Assembly (NCBI GenBank): GCA_020544565.1
Contig: CP078014.1
Coordinates: 1,370,574-1,434,573, forward strand
DNA length: 64,000 nucleotides
Direction of reading: 5' to 3'
From: Bradyrhizobiaceae bacterium
Lineage (GTDB): Bacteria > Pseudomonadota > Alphaproteobacteria > Rhizobiales > Xanthobacteraceae
Shown here: piece by piece, positions 25,101-34,453 of the stretch
Numbering within the stretch: the stretch's first letter is position 1
How the letters are laid out: every line of letters begins with the position of its first letter
The notes under the pieces: model-generated
Seen by the model: the letters and a program-made list of their open reading frames with translations, nothing else
Databases searched by the model: none
What the model was told of the DNA's origin: nothing
Made by a program: the position numbers and the translations under genes

Positions 25101-25582
25101 TCGAAGTAGAATTGCGCCAGATCCTCGCGGGATTCCTTGCCCGTGGGTTCGGCGTCGGCGTCAGCCTTGGTCTCCTCGATCTTCTTCAGATCAGGCTTCT
25201 CGTTGTCGAGGATGGTGGTGATGTCGGCAATGGAACGCGGCGGCGCAACGAACCCTGCCGGCAGTGCATCGGCGGCCGAGACCTTCGGCGCGGCTTCCGT
25301 GGGAATGGCAACCGCGACATTGGCGCGGCCATTGGCCGCGTTCAGCGCCGCCTGAACACAGGCGCGAACCTTCGGCGTGGCCTGCGCGCGGCATTGCTCG
25401 ATCGCACCGCGGCCGCCGGCCGCCCGCATGCACGCCTGCACGATCGGTTTGCCGACACTCATGCGGCAGTTTTCGATGGCCGCTTCCTTGCTGAGGGCGA
25501 AGGCCGGCCCCGCACTCACAATGAGAGACAGGCCTGCTGCCAGCGCAGGGCCGATTAGGACGACCATCCGAGCGTTGGCCAT
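22187..25582 (-). CDS. secreted TPR-CHAT (caspase-like) protease
   Basis: 1131 residues. A signal peptide (residues 1-29, ending FALS) is followed by a small Cys-rich domain (about 36-82, four Cys), a long TPR array of helical repeats (about 150-480), an alpha-helical linker and a C-terminal CHAT domain. The caspase-type dyad is intact: His976 in ATHG and Cys1027 in LSACNTG, with the typical GLGRAFFYAGTRALLVTNW after it. CHAT proteins include gasdermin-cleaving and Craspase proteases in bacterial defence, but this one is exported, so a periplasmic role is likelier. It heads a four-gene operon inserted between clpP and clpX. Confidence 0.88.
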   Translation of the reverse strand: MANARMVVLIGPALAAGLSLIVSAGPAFALSKEAAIENCRMSVGKPIVQACMRAAGGRGAIEQCRAQATPKVRACVQAALNAANGRANVAVAIPTEAAPKVSAADALPAGFVAPPRSIADITTILDNEKPDLKKIEETKADADAEPTGKESREDLAQFYFDRGNARAELGRLADAIADGNKAVEVGRGGVSPNMMGRLVQFLVHQYSAAGDPKKALELSQRQLASAGVRGAKGYALGANLQIAQIMLQMGDIRQAEAYVRRNEAFIREARTSGLPGWRQSYAIYGQSWESTIENGNAMIFEARGQFPAAEKAYRLSEQRKRASIQSMLNEAENPPSESSLLLAADYSVLGQARMKARQGRLAEAEVDARRALLARLKDNGKYNVATPRFVMGLADIMVEQGRYADAEKLVRVAIDINRTIGVAPTAYPSVQLLAQLGNILNFQRKYKDAIAVYAEIDKAIAGWEPQRRQAFEINGSRITSLYAANQLDAGIAAARELVRRAATRSGEQHFDTASARGLLAVGLARAGQDDEAIREFRAAIPVMMASSRENADDDDTTVVAARSQRLQSTVEAYFGMLARDKDKGAAGDIGMETFGLADAIRGHSVQQALAASSARSTVKDPALAALVRKEQDLTKQVNAQLGTLNNVLSLPSGQRDEKGVLAINASINELRAARNKARQEINQKFPAYADLVSPKPPSVQDIKAVLADGEAMLSFYFGRDGSFVWAVPKNGPVAFAEVKATSGDIETRVRKLREALEPQAAMISDIPPFDVQLGYDLYSLLLKPVESGWKSAKSLIVVTNGALGLLPLSLLPIAPAEVKTDDDPLFASYRAVPWLARTHAVTTVPSAAALRTLRQLPPGKPNRGELIAFGDPIFSKAEAAEAASDGEPVKVADTSGANVTRGMPLKRRNSPKLDGVDSAELAMLPRLPDTADELKSIALALQADPSKVLNLGKDANEKVVKTMDLSGFKVLAFATHGLVPGELDGLTQPALALSSPDVTGQGGDGLLTMEEILSLKLDADWVVLSACNTGAGAGAGAEAASGLGRAFFYAGTRALLVTNWSVHSQSARELVTDLFKRQADDPRLTRGEALRQAMMALADGPGYVAGGKTEFAYAHPLFWAPYTIIGDGGGR

Positions 25583-25852
25583 AAGTCTGCCTCCCGTGCG
25601 CCGGTTCTCGCTATCGCCGGAGGTCGGACGTCAAATGATCTGGCCCGCAGGCTGCAAATAAACAAACGGGTCCAACTGCCCCGGATCAATCCCTCAATTA
25701 GCGGCAAACCATACCTTCCGGTCAAGAAGCGGATAGCGCCGGCCACGCAAAAATATGGTCAGCCCGGCTGCCCGATCGAAACTGGTCTCAAGAAAAAGCG
25801 GACGCCCCGGGGGAGCGTCCGCTGACATCAGTGCCGGTCATGAAGGTCGGGG
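25583..25852. other. spacer between clpP and the CHAT operon
   Basis: 270 bp holding the clpP terminator (25792-25823) and, on the minus strand, the likely promoter of the CHAT operon. No gene seen. The terminator argues that the CHAT operon is not simply clpP readthrough. Confidence 0.55.
25792..25823 (-). terminator. Rho-independent terminator of clpP
   Basis: Minus strand AGCGGACGCT and GGCGTCCGCT pair over a short C/G loop, followed by TTTTTCT. It lies about 30 bp past the clpP stop. Confidence 0.85.
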
Positions 25853-26488
25853 TTACGACGCCTTGGCCGCCGCGGTGTCCTCGGGGCGCTTGTCGATCAC
25901 CTTGTCGACCAGACCGAACTCCCGGGCCATCTCGGCGGTGAGGAACTTGTCGCGCTCCAGCGCGTCCTCGATGGCCTGATAGGGCTGGCCGGTGTGCCGG
26001 ACATAGATTTCGTTGAGCCGCTTCTTGAGGTTCAGGATTTCCTGGGCGTGCAGCATGATGTCGGTGGCCTGACCCTGGAAGCCGCCGGACGGCTGATGGA
26101 CCATGATGCGCGCGTTCGGCAGCGAGAAGCGCATGTCCTTCTCGCCCGCCGCCAGCAGCAGCGAGCCCATCGACGCCGCCTGCCCGGTGCACAGCGTGGA
26201 CACCGGAGGACGGATGAACTGCATGGTGTCGTAGATGGCAAGGCCCGACGTCACCACCCCGCCCGGCGAGTTGATGTACATCGAGATTTCCTTCTTGGGA
26301 TTCTCGGCTTCCAGGAACAGGAGCTGGGCCACGACCAGCGTCGACATGCCGTCCTCGACCGGGCCGGTGACGAAGATGATGCGCTCCTTCAGAAGGCGCG
26401 AGAAGATATCGTAGGCCCTCTCGCCGCGGTTGGTCTGCTCGACCACCATCGGGACAAGGTTCATGTAGGTTTCAACGGGATCGCGCAT
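25853..26488 (-). CDS. clpP: ATP-dependent Clp protease proteolytic subunit
   Basis: Serine peptidase of family S14 that forms tetradecameric barrels with ClpX. 211 residues, with the full catalytic triad Ser106 (GQAASMGS), His131 (MVHQPSGG) and Asp180 (ERDKFLT). N-terminal residues 1-20 include the processed propeptide region. Upstream lies a CTTGACA-type promoter candidate. Downstream it is closed by its own terminator, which separates it from the CHAT operon and clpX. Confidence 0.98.
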   Translation of the reverse strand: MRDPVETYMNLVPMVVEQTNRGERAYDIFSRLLKERIIFVTGPVEDGMSTLVVAQLLFLEAENPKKEISMYINSPGGVVTSGLAIYDTMQFIRPPVSTLCTGQAASMGSLLLAAGEKDMRFSLPNARIMVHQPSGGFQGQATDIMLHAQEILNLKKRLNEIYVRHTGQPYQAIEDALERDKFLTAEMAREFGLVDKVIDKRPEDTAAAKAS

Positions 26489-26861
26489 TCATCACCTGAA
26501 GGGTTGGCGGAGACCTGACGGCCCCTTGGACGGCTACTTGCTCAGCTAGCCCAATGTTACATCCGATGCGATGTCAAGACAGGACCGGACGGAGACTTAG
26601 CAAGGCAAAGGTTGGACACTTTGGGCACTACAGATATGGGCCGCGGCCACGGCCACAAGGGCGCGGATGGATCCGGCACCGGCCGAAGCCCCCGAAGTTG
26701 AAGCCGATTCGCCGGCAGGCGCAAAGCCGTTCCGCCTCGCCGCCGGGGCGGACCGGCGTCTATCGTTAACGCGCAGCGGATGTATATAAAGTCATGAACC
26801 CGCATATGACGGCTCCGCGCGCCCGAAACCGGCTTGCCGCTGTCACGGAGAACCGCCCGCC
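26489..26861. other. clpP-maoC divergent intergenic region
   Basis: 373 bp between divergent genes. It carries a promoter candidate for clpP (26551-26578, minus strand). On the plus side, a weak TATATAA-like stretch near 26780 may belong to the maoC-type gene. No ORF or repeat seen. Confidence 0.5.
26551..26578 (-). promoter_or_regulatory. candidate clpP promoter, -35 CTTGACA
   Basis: Minus strand CTTGACA followed after 15-16 bp by CATTGG. The -35 fits both the vegetative TTGACA and the heat-shock CTTGA element; the -10 is weak. About 65-90 bp upstream of the clpP ATG. Confidence 0.4.
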
Positions 26862-27299
26862 ATGCTGTATGCAGAAGACCTGACCGTCGGCCAGAGATTC
26901 CCGTTCGGCTCCTACACGATGGAGGAGGCCGAGATCGTCGAATTCGCCAGCCGCTTTGATCCGCTCTACATCCATATCGACCGGGAGGCCGCGGCCAAGG
27001 GGCCGTTCGGCGGGCTGATCGCAAGCGGCGTGCACACCATGGCGGTGTATGAGCGGCTGGCCGCGGAGACGGTATGGTCGCAGGTGGCCGGTATCGCCGG
27101 CAAGCGGTTCGAGATCGACCTGTTGAGGCCGGTGCGGCCCGGCGCGGTGCTCACCGGCTACGCCGAGGTCGCAAACGTCGCACGGCGCGAGGGGCGGAAC
27201 GATGCGATCCTGACCCTGCGCAGCGAGATCATCGATGGCGACAAGACCGTGCTGGCGCTACGGATCGAGTCGCTCATCCACTACGCCCGGGCGGCCTGA
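26862..27299 (+). CDS. MaoC-like dehydratase (hot-dog fold)
   Basis: 145 residues of the MaoC/enoyl-CoA hydratase-2 type. The conserved core is FASRFDPLYIHIDREAAA followed by FGGLIASGVHTMAV, which carries the Asp and His that hydrate enoyl-CoA in the family and a glycine-rich turn. The single-domain length matches the bacterial MaoC group. It stands alone between clpP and tig on the opposite strand and shows no operon partner, so substrate cannot be inferred. Confidence 0.85.
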   Translation: MLYAEDLTVGQRFPFGSYTMEEAEIVEFASRFDPLYIHIDREAAAKGPFGGLIASGVHTMAVYERLAAETVWSQVAGIAGKRFEIDLLRPVRPGAVLTGYAEVANVARREGRNDAILTLRSEIIDGDKTVLALRIESLIHYARAA

Positions 27300-27329
27300 T
27301 CGCGGACCCGCCGCCCGTTTGCGTCGCGC

Positions 27330-27353
27330 GTCGGCCGCGCTTACGCGGCCGAC
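27330..27353 (-). terminator. hairpin across the tig stop codon
   Basis: Perfect 10-bp stem GTCGGCCGCG / CGCGGCCGAC with loop CTTA, spanning the last codons of tig. There is no T run, so it may be a transcript-end stabiliser or simply codon choice. Confidence 0.3.
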
Positions 27354-28702
27354 TTGTCCTCGTCGTCCTCCTTGAGCAGGTCTTCACGCGAGACCTTCTT
27401 CTCGGTCACGGTGGCGAGCGCAAGGATGAAATCGACCACCTTGTCCTCGTAGATCGGCGCGCGGAGCTGGGCCAGCGCGTTCGGGTTGTTGCGGTAGAAG
27501 TCCCACACTTCCTTCTCGCGGCCCGGCGTCTGGCGGGCGCGCTCGATCAGGGCGCGGCTGACTTCGTCGTCGGTCACGGTGATCTTGTTCTTCTCGCCGA
27601 TCTCCGAGAGCACGAGACCGAGGCGGACGCGGCGGTCGGCGATCTTGCGGTATTCTTCCTTCGCTTCGTCCTCGGTGGTGTTTTCGTCGGCGAAGGTGCG
27701 ACCGCTCGACTCCATCTCCGCCTTGATCGAATTCCACATCAGCGTGAATTCCTCCTCCACCAGCGACGGCGGCGGACCGAAGCGGTGGGCCTCGTCGAGC
27801 TTGTCGAGCAGCGAGCGCTTCACGCGCTGGCGCGACGCACCGGAGAATTCGGCTGTGATGCGTTCGCGCATCGCCTCTTTCAGCTTGTCGAGAGATTCGA
27901 GGCCGAAATTCTTGGCGAACTCGTCATCGATCTTGGCGTCCTGCGGCGCCTCGATCAGGCTCGCGGTGGTCTCGAACTCGGCGTCCTGACCGGCGAGACT
28001 GGCGACGCCGTAGTTCTTCGGGAACGACGACTTGATGGTCCGGGTTTCGCCGACGCCGATGCCGATCAGCTGATCCTCGAAGCCGGGAATGAAGGTCCTC
28101 GAACCGATCACGACCTGAATGCCCTCGCCGGTGCCGCCATCGAACGCCTTGCCGTCGATGGTGCCCTTGAACGCGACGGTGACGCGGTCACCGGCCTCGG
28201 CCTTCGCGCCTTCCTCGCGCGCGGCGTAGGGACGGCTCTGCTCGGCGATGCGCTTCAACGCCTCATCCACGTCGGCGTCGGTAACGTCGGCCACCGGCTT
28301 CTCGACACTGAAGGTCTTGAAGTCGGCGAGTTCGATCTGCGGCACCACCTCGATGGCGACCGAATAGGTCAGGTCCGCCTTGCCGGCGAGGATCGATTCG
28401 ATCTCCTTCTCGTCGGTCGGCATGGTGATCTTCGGCTCGCTCGCCACGCGGAAGCCGCGCTCGGTGAAAATCTGGGTGTTGGTGTCGCGGATCAGTTGAT
28501 CCACGGTCTCGGCGGCGGCCGAGCGGCCATAGATCTTCTTCAGATGGGCAACAGGCACCTTGCCGGGACGAAATCCATTGAGGCGAACCTTGTCCTTCAT
28601 GTCGGCAAGCTTCGCGTCCACCTTGGCGTCGATCTCCGCCGCCGGGACGTTGATCTGGAATTCGTGCTTCAATCCCTCGGCGAGGGTTTCTGTAACCTGC
28701 AT
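27341..28702 (-). CDS. tig: trigger factor (ribosome-associated chaperone)
   Basis: Binds the ribosome tunnel exit and holds nascent chains. 453 residues: N-terminal ribosome-docking domain with GFRPGKVP (about residues 43-50, the signature loop), a FKBP-type prolyl isomerase domain (about 160-245; [20 protein letters not shown]), and a C-terminal helical arm. Its place upstream of clpP agrees with the tig-clpP-clpX-lon order, although maoC has been placed between tig and clpP on the other strand. Confidence 0.97.
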   Translation of the reverse strand: MQVTETLAEGLKHEFQINVPAAEIDAKVDAKLADMKDKVRLNGFRPGKVPVAHLKKIYGRSAAAETVDQLIRDTNTQIFTERGFRVASEPKITMPTDEKEIESILAGKADLTYSVAIEVVPQIELADFKTFSVEKPVADVTDADVDEALKRIAEQSRPYAAREEGAKAEAGDRVTVAFKGTIDGKAFDGGTGEGIQVVIGSRTFIPGFEDQLIGIGVGETRTIKSSFPKNYGVASLAGQDAEFETTASLIEAPQDAKIDDEFAKNFGLESLDKLKEAMRERITAEFSGASRQRVKRSLLDKLDEAHRFGPPPSLVEEEFTLMWNSIKAEMESSGRTFADENTTEDEAKEEYRKIADRRVRLGLVLSEIGEKNKITVTDDEVSRALIERARQTPGREKEVWDFYRNNPNALAQLRAPIYEDKVVDFILALATVTEKKVSREDLLKEDDEDKSAA

Positions 28703-28877
28703 GACGTCAATCTTCTTCCAAGCTTGGCCCGGCGCATACCGGGCGTTTCGTTCAATCCTTCAGGACGCGAGCCACCCGGCGGCGAGGCCGTTCGGCATGC
28801 GTCGGCGGCGTCGGCAGAGGCTTTTCCGGCGGAAACGCCTCTATCCAGAAACAGTTGCGCAAACGAAGATCGCGCTG

Positions 28878-28962
28878 TGGTGCGGGCGGAGGGACTCGAA
28901 CCCCCACAACTTTCGTCACTGGAACCTAAATCCAGCGCGTCTACCAGTTCCGCCACGCCCGC
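28878..28962 (-). tRNA. tRNA-Leu (anticodon TAG)
   Basis: 85-nt class II tRNA on the minus strand with a long variable arm and encoded CCA. GCGGGCG pairs with CGCCCGC, the anticodon arm is CTGGA-TTTAGGT-TCCAG giving TAG, and the T loop is TTCGAGT. Confidence 0.96.
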
Positions 28963-29114
28963 GCAGCGCGCATCGTCCGGCGGCACAGCCGCGAGCGGCG
29001 GGCTTATAACACGGGGCGACCGCTTCGCGAGCCAAAAAAAATGGCTTTCGCGCCGCAGTGTTAGGGCCGCGGCGGGCGCTGGACATTGCGGGCGGAAAAT
29101 GGTCCCCATGAGCC

Positions 29115-30434
29115 ATGACAAATCAGGATTTTTCGGCGTCACGGCGGCGGGTGCTGGGTGTTCTCGGCGGTCTCGCGCTGGCCGGCGGCCTGCGGCGGCC
29201 TGCCGCGGCCCAGACCCGGCAGGGCCTCTCCCTGCGCCTGCGGGAGGGCACGGTGACCCCGAACGCGGGCGGATTCGCTCCCGCGGTGTGGCGGCTGGAT
29301 ACGGATTCGCCCGGTGAGACGCCCCGCTTGCGGCCGGGCGGCGACCTCGCGGTGGAGCTGGCCAACGAGTTGCCGCGCCCCGCCATGGTCAACTGGCTCG
29401 GCATGGACGGCATCGCCGCCGCCGAGGCCCTCACCGGCCAGGGTCCGGTGGCGTCCGGCGGCAATGCGGCCTTCGCCCTGCCGTTGCGCCAGTCCGGCAC
29501 CTTCCTGCTCAGCGCGCAGTTGATGGGGGACGGCGCCGAGCGCCCCTTCGCTCCCCGCGCTTTGATTGTCGAGGACAGCGAGCCGGCAGCGGTGGACCGC
29601 GACGAGGTGCTGCTGATCGCGGAATGGCGGCTGACGGCGGACGGACGGGCGATCGCTCCCGGCACCGATCCGCAGGGGACGACCGCGGCCTACACCGTCA
29701 ACGAGCGGCCGGGCATCGACCTCACCGCGCGCCTCAACGAGCGGCTGCGGCTGCGCATCGTCAACGGCGGCGCGCGCTCGCCGGTGGGGCTGCGGATCGC
29801 CAATCACGACGTGCGGGTGATGGCCATCGACAGCCAGCCGGCCGAACCGTTCATGGCGCGCGACGGGCAACTGGTGCTGCCGCCCGGATCGCGCATCGAC
29901 GTCTTCATCGATGCTACCCGCGCCGCCGGCACGGTGTCGCCGATCGTGCTGCACGACGGCACGACGCCGCGCACCATCGGCCGCCTCATCACGTCGTCGG
30001 AGCCGCCGCTCCGTCCCGCGCCGCTGCCGCCCGCCCCGGCGCTGCCACTGAGCGGCCTACCGTTGCGGCTCGATCTGCAGACCGCGGTGCGTGCCGATCT
30101 CTCGCTCGATCCCAAGGCGCAATGGATTACGCCCGCTGCCTTCAGCGCCACCTCGGTGCCGGCGTTTTCGGCCCGGCGCGGACGGACGGTGGTGGTGACG
30201 ATCACCAATCCCGGCGCGGGGCCGACGGTATTCCGCCTGCACGGTCATCATTTCCGCCTGCTCGACCGGCTCGACGACGGCTGGAAGCCGTTCTGGCTCG
30301 ACACGTTGATGCTGGACCGCGGCCAGACCCAGCGCATCGCCTTCGCCGCCGAACATGCCGGGCGCTGGCTGATGGAAGCCACCGCGCTGGGCTGGGCCGC
30401 GCCCAAGCTGGTGCGCTGCTACGCGGTGGAGTGA
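29115..30434 (+). CDS. multicopper-oxidase-fold protein lacking copper ligands
   Basis: 439 residues with a twin-arginine signal (SRRRVLGVLGGLALAGG). Three cupredoxin-like domains can be followed. The canonical copper motifs are mostly gone: HWHG is replaced by VNWLGMDG, HxH in domain 1 is absent, and the C-terminal HCH-(x)n-H is replaced by a WLMEATALGW stretch. Only FRLHGHHFRLL in domain 3 keeps His residues. The closest known parallel is the copper-free cell-division protein FtsP/SufI, also Tat-exported and of similar size. No ribosome site is obvious. Oxidase activity is therefore unlikely. Confidence 0.78.
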   Translation: MTNQDFSASRRRVLGVLGGLALAGGLRRPAAAQTRQGLSLRLREGTVTPNAGGFAPAVWRLDTDSPGETPRLRPGGDLAVELANELPRPAMVNWLGMDGIAAAEALTGQGPVASGGNAAFALPLRQSGTFLLSAQLMGDGAERPFAPRALIVEDSEPAAVDRDEVLLIAEWRLTADGRAIAPGTDPQGTTAAYTVNERPGIDLTARLNERLRLRIVNGGARSPVGLRIANHDVRVMAIDSQPAEPFMARDGQLVLPPGSRIDVFIDATRAAGTVSPIVLHDGTTPRTIGRLITSSEPPLRPAPLPPAPALPLSGLPLRLDLQTAVRADLSLDPKAQWITPAAFSATSVPAFSARRGRTVVVTITNPGAGPTVFRLHGHHFRLLDRLDDGWKPFWLDTLMLDRGQTQRIAFAAEHAGRWLMEATALGWAAPKLVRCYAVE

Positions 30435-30444
30435 TCCGCGCGCC

Positions 30445-31938
30445 TCAATAGGCGATCCCGAGTTCGTCGTAGAGATTGCGCAAGACCGCGGGCAGTTGCT
30501 CCGGCAGGTCCTCCGCGATCAGGCCGGGGCCGAATTGATGCCCGGCTTCGCCGTGCATCCACGCCGCGATGCAGGCGGCGTCGAACGCCGCGACGCCCTG
30601 CGCCAGCAGCCCGCAGATGATGCCGGCGAGCACGTCGCCGGAGCCGGCGGTGGCGAGCCACGGCGGCGCATTGGCGGTGATCGCCGCACGGCCGTCCGGC
30701 GCGGCGATCACGGTGTCCGCACCTTTCAGCAGCACCACCGCGCCGGAGCGCGCCGCCGCCTGCCGCGCCCGCTCCACCTTCGACGGCGCAGCGTGGGCGA
30801 TGTCGCCGAACAGGCGCGCGAACTCGCCGTCATGCGGCGTCAGCACGATGTGCGGCCGCTCCTGCGCCGCGATGGCGGCGAACAGCGCATCCGGATCGGT
30901 GGCGAAGGACGTCAACGCATCGGCGTCGAGCACGAGGCGGCACCGCGCCGCCAGCGCCACGCCGACGAAGCCGCGGGTACGCTCGCCGACGCCGGCGCCG
31001 GGCCCAATCACGCAGGCGTTGAGGCGCTTGTCCGCCAGCATCACGGCGAACTGGTCGGGGTCCGCCACTTCGCGCAGCATCACCGCCGTCAGTGCCGGCG
31101 CGTTGACCGCCAGCGCATCCGGCGGCGACGCCAGCGTGACCAGCCCCGCCCCCGCGCGCAGCGCCGCCCGCGCCGACAGCCGCGCCGCGCCGGTGGACGT
31201 CATGTGACCGGAGATCACCACCGCATGGCCGCGGGCATATTTATGGCCGTCGATCTGCGGCTCGGGAAAGGTGTCGGCCCACAGCTCCGGCACGTTCTCG
31301 AAAATGCGCGGGGCGATGGCCTCCAGCACGTCGTCCGCGATGCCGATATCGGCGACGTCGGTGTCGCCGCAATAAAGCCGCCCGGGCAGCAGCAGGTGCC
31401 CCGGCTTGCGGCGAAAGAACGTCACCGTCGCCGCCGCCTGTACGGCCACGCCCATCACTGCGCCGGTGTCGCCGCTGATGCCGCTCGGCAGGTCGACGCT
31501 GAGGATCGGAACGCCGCTAGCATTCATTGCTGCAATCATCGCGGCGGCCGTGCCGGTCACCGGACGGTCGAGGCCGGCTCCAAACAGCGCGTCGATGATC
31601 AGTACCGGCTGGCCGATGGCGGCGGGATCGCATGGCAAGAGCGGCCCGGTCCACTCGCTGGCGGCGAGCGCGGCGTCGCCCTTCAGCGCGGCGCGGTCAC
31701 CCACCAGCATCACCGCAACCTCGCGGCCGCGCGCGGCGAGGTCAGCGGCCGCAACAAAGCCGTCGCCGCCGTTGTTGCCGCCGCCCGCCACCACCAGCAC
31801 CGGTCCCCGCGGCGCCATCACCTCCGCGGCCTCGGCCACCGCCCGGCCGGCCCGGCGCATCAGGGCGAAGCCGGGCGTGCCGGCACTGATGGTCGTTTCA
31901 TCGGCCCGCTTCATTTCGGAGACTGTGAGAATGTCCAT
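30445..31938 (-). CDS. nnrDE: bifunctional NAD(P)HX epimerase / ADP-dependent (S)-NAD(P)HX dehydratase
   Basis: Repairs hydrated NADH/NADPH. 497 residues with both activities fused, as in E. coli YjeF. N-terminal half (1-210): YjeF_N epimerase with GGGNNGGDGFVAA and the catalytic Asp segment IIDALFGAGLD. C-terminal half: carbohydrate-kinase-like dehydratase with DADALT, LTPHDGEFARLFG and ANAPPWLATAGSGDVLAG. It is transcribed away from glnB; the shared 411-bp spacer holds the glnB sigma-54 promoter. Confidence 0.93.
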   Translation of the reverse strand: MDILTVSEMKRADETTISAGTPGFALMRRAGRAVAEAAEVMAPRGPVLVVAGGGNNGGDGFVAAADLAARGREVAVMLVGDRAALKGDAALAASEWTGPLLPCDPAAIGQPVLIIDALFGAGLDRPVTGTAAAMIAAMNASGVPILSVDLPSGISGDTGAVMGVAVQAAATVTFFRRKPGHLLLPGRLYCGDTDVADIGIADDVLEAIAPRIFENVPELWADTFPEPQIDGHKYARGHAVVISGHMTSTGAARLSARAALRAGAGLVTLASPPDALAVNAPALTAVMLREVADPDQFAVMLADKRLNACVIGPGAGVGERTRGFVGVALAARCRLVLDADALTSFATDPDALFAAIAAQERPHIVLTPHDGEFARLFGDIAHAAPSKVERARQAAARSGAVVLLKGADTVIAAPDGRAAITANAPPWLATAGSGDVLAGIICGLLAQGVAAFDAACIAAWMHGEAGHQFGPGLIAEDLPEQLPAVLRNLYDELGIAY

Positions 31939-32688
<750 letters not shown>

Positions 32689-32822
32689 ACCCACGCCCGG
32701 TCATCCGACCACCGCCTCACCCGCCGATGCCCCTGCCCTGACGACAACTTTCCGGACAGCCGGCCACGGCCCCACCGCTTCACCAGTCTACTCACGCAAG
32801 ACCTGAAATTTAAGGGGTATCC

Positions 32823-34232
32823 ATGAAGACCGCCAAAGACGTCCTGAAGGAAATCAAGGACAACGACGTCAAGTATGTCGACCTGCGTTTCACCGATCCG
32901 CGCGGCAAGTGGCAGCACGTCACCTTCGACATCTCGATGATCGACGAGGACATCTTCGCCGAGGGCACGATGTTCGACGGCTCCTCGATCGCGGGCTGGA
33001 AGGCGATCAATGAATCCGACATGTGCCTGATGCCGGACCCGGTGACCGCGACGATCGACCCGTTCTTCGCCGAGACCACCATGGTCATCACCTGCGACAT
33101 CCTCGAGCCGACCACCGGCGAACCCTACAACCGCGATCCGCGCGGCATCGCCAAGAAGGCCGAGGCCCAGGTCAAGGCTCTGGGCGTGGGCGACACCGTG
33201 TTCGTCGGCCCCGAAGCCGAGTTCTTCGTGTTCGACGACGTGCGCTACAGCGCCACCCCCTACAACACCGGCTTCCGTCTCGACGCCGCCGAACTGCCGA
33301 CCAATTCGAACACCGAATATGAGGGCAGCAACCTCGGCCATCGCATCGCCACCAAGGGCGGCTACTTCCCCGTTCCGCCGCAGGACTCGCTGCAGGACAT
33401 GCGCTCGGAAATGCTCGGCGCCATGGCCCGCATGGGCGTCAAGGTCGAGAAGCACCACCACGAGGTCGCCTCGGCCCAGCACGAACTCGGCATGAAGTTC
33501 GACACGCTGGTGCATACGGCCGACCAGATGCAGGTCTACAAATACTGCATCCATCAGGTCGCCCACATCTACGGCAAGACCGCCACCTTCATGCCGAAGC
33601 CGGTCTATGGCGACAACGGCTCGGGCATGCACGTCCACCAGTCGATCTGGAAGGACGGCAAGCCGACCTTCGCCGGCAACAAGTACGCCGACCTGTCGGA
33701 GAACTGCCTCTATTACATCGGCGGCATCATCAAGCACGCCAAGGCCATCAACGCCTTCACCAACCCGTCCACCAACTCCTACAAGCGTCTGGTGCCGGGC
33801 TATGAAGCGCCGGTGCTGCTCGCCTATTCGGCGCGCAACCGCTCGGCCTCGTGCCGCATCCCCTACACCACCAACCCAAAGGCCAAGCGCGTCGAAGTGC
33901 GCTTCCCCGATCCGACGGCGAACCCCTACCTCGCCTTCGCCGCGATGCTGATGGCCGGTCTCGACGGCATCAAGAACAAGATCGATCCGGGTCCGGCCAT
34001 GGACAAGGACCTCTACGATCTGCCGAAGGAAGAACTGAAGCAGATCCCGACCGTGTGCGGCAGCTTGCGCGAGGCGCTGGAAAGCCTCGACAAGGACCGC
34101 GCCTTCCTCAAGGCCGGCGGCGTGTTCGACGACGACTTCATCGACAGCTTCATCGAGCTGAAGATGACCGAGGTCGCCCGCTTCGAAATGACCCCGCATC
34201 CGGTCGAGTTCGACATGTACTACTCGCTGTAA
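32823..34232 (+). CDS. glnA: glutamine synthetase type I
   Basis: Assimilates ammonium into glutamine in the cytoplasm as a dodecamer. 469 residues. Visible elements: [10 protein letters not shown] (beta-grasp signature), [22 protein letters not shown] (ATP/metal site), [13 protein letters not shown], and the adenylylated Tyr398 in MDKDLYDLP. Tyr398 means GlnE-type adenylylation control is possible. AAGGGG lies 6 bases before the ATG. A strong terminator follows. Confidence 0.98.
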   Translation: MKTAKDVLKEIKDNDVKYVDLRFTDPRGKWQHVTFDISMIDEDIFAEGTMFDGSSIAGWKAINESDMCLMPDPVTATIDPFFAETTMVITCDILEPTTGEPYNRDPRGIAKKAEAQVKALGVGDTVFVGPEAEFFVFDDVRYSATPYNTGFRLDAAELPTNSNTEYEGSNLGHRIATKGGYFPVPPQDSLQDMRSEMLGAMARMGVKVEKHHHEVASAQHELGMKFDTLVHTADQMQVYKYCIHQVAHIYGKTATFMPKPVYGDNGSGMHVHQSIWKDGKPTFAGNKYADLSENCLYYIGGIIKHAKAINAFTNPSTNSYKRLVPGYEAPVLLAYSARNRSASCRIPYTTNPKAKRVEVRFPDPTANPYLAFAAMLMAGLDGIKNKIDPGPAMDKDLYDLPKEELKQIPTVCGSLREALESLDKDRAFLKAGGVFDDDFIDSFIELKMTEVARFEMTPHPVEFDMYYSL

Positions 34233-34254
34233 GCATCGGCTCACGGCCAAACGG

Positions 34255-34284
34255 AAAAGCCGCTCCGCAAGGGGCGGCTTTTTT
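34255..34284 (+). terminator. Rho-independent terminator of glnA
   Basis: AAGCCGCTCC and GGGGCGGCTT pair (one mismatch pair as G-T) around GCAA, followed by TTTTTTGT. 22 bp past the glnA stop. Confidence 0.9.
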
Positions 34285-34453
34285 GTCGGGACGCCACGCC
34301 CGCCCTGCGCTGGATTCCGGGAAAGATCGCACTGGCGCGGAACCTGACGGCCGCGAAGGAATTTAACGGCATCGCTCCCACACCATCAGCATCCTCCTTG
34401 ATCCGGCCCCGCCTTTCAGGAAAGAGTGCAGCGAACCCCGCGGAGGACCGGAC

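Noticed and set aside
22619..25558. 979-residue plus-strand frame opposite the CHAT gene
   Set aside because: The CHAT frame on the minus strand has a clear domain order and catalytic motifs; the opposite frame is low-complexity and Arg/His/Gln-rich, typical of shadows.
25853..28702. Toxin-antitoxin or defence island around clpP
   Set aside because: clpP, maoC-like and tig are housekeeping genes; there is no toxin, nuclease or phage gene, and the CHAT protein is exported, unlike cytoplasmic defence effectors.
27074..29317. 747-residue plus-strand frame opposite tig
   Set aside because: Runs across tig, a tRNA and part of the next gene; no domain; shadow of tig.
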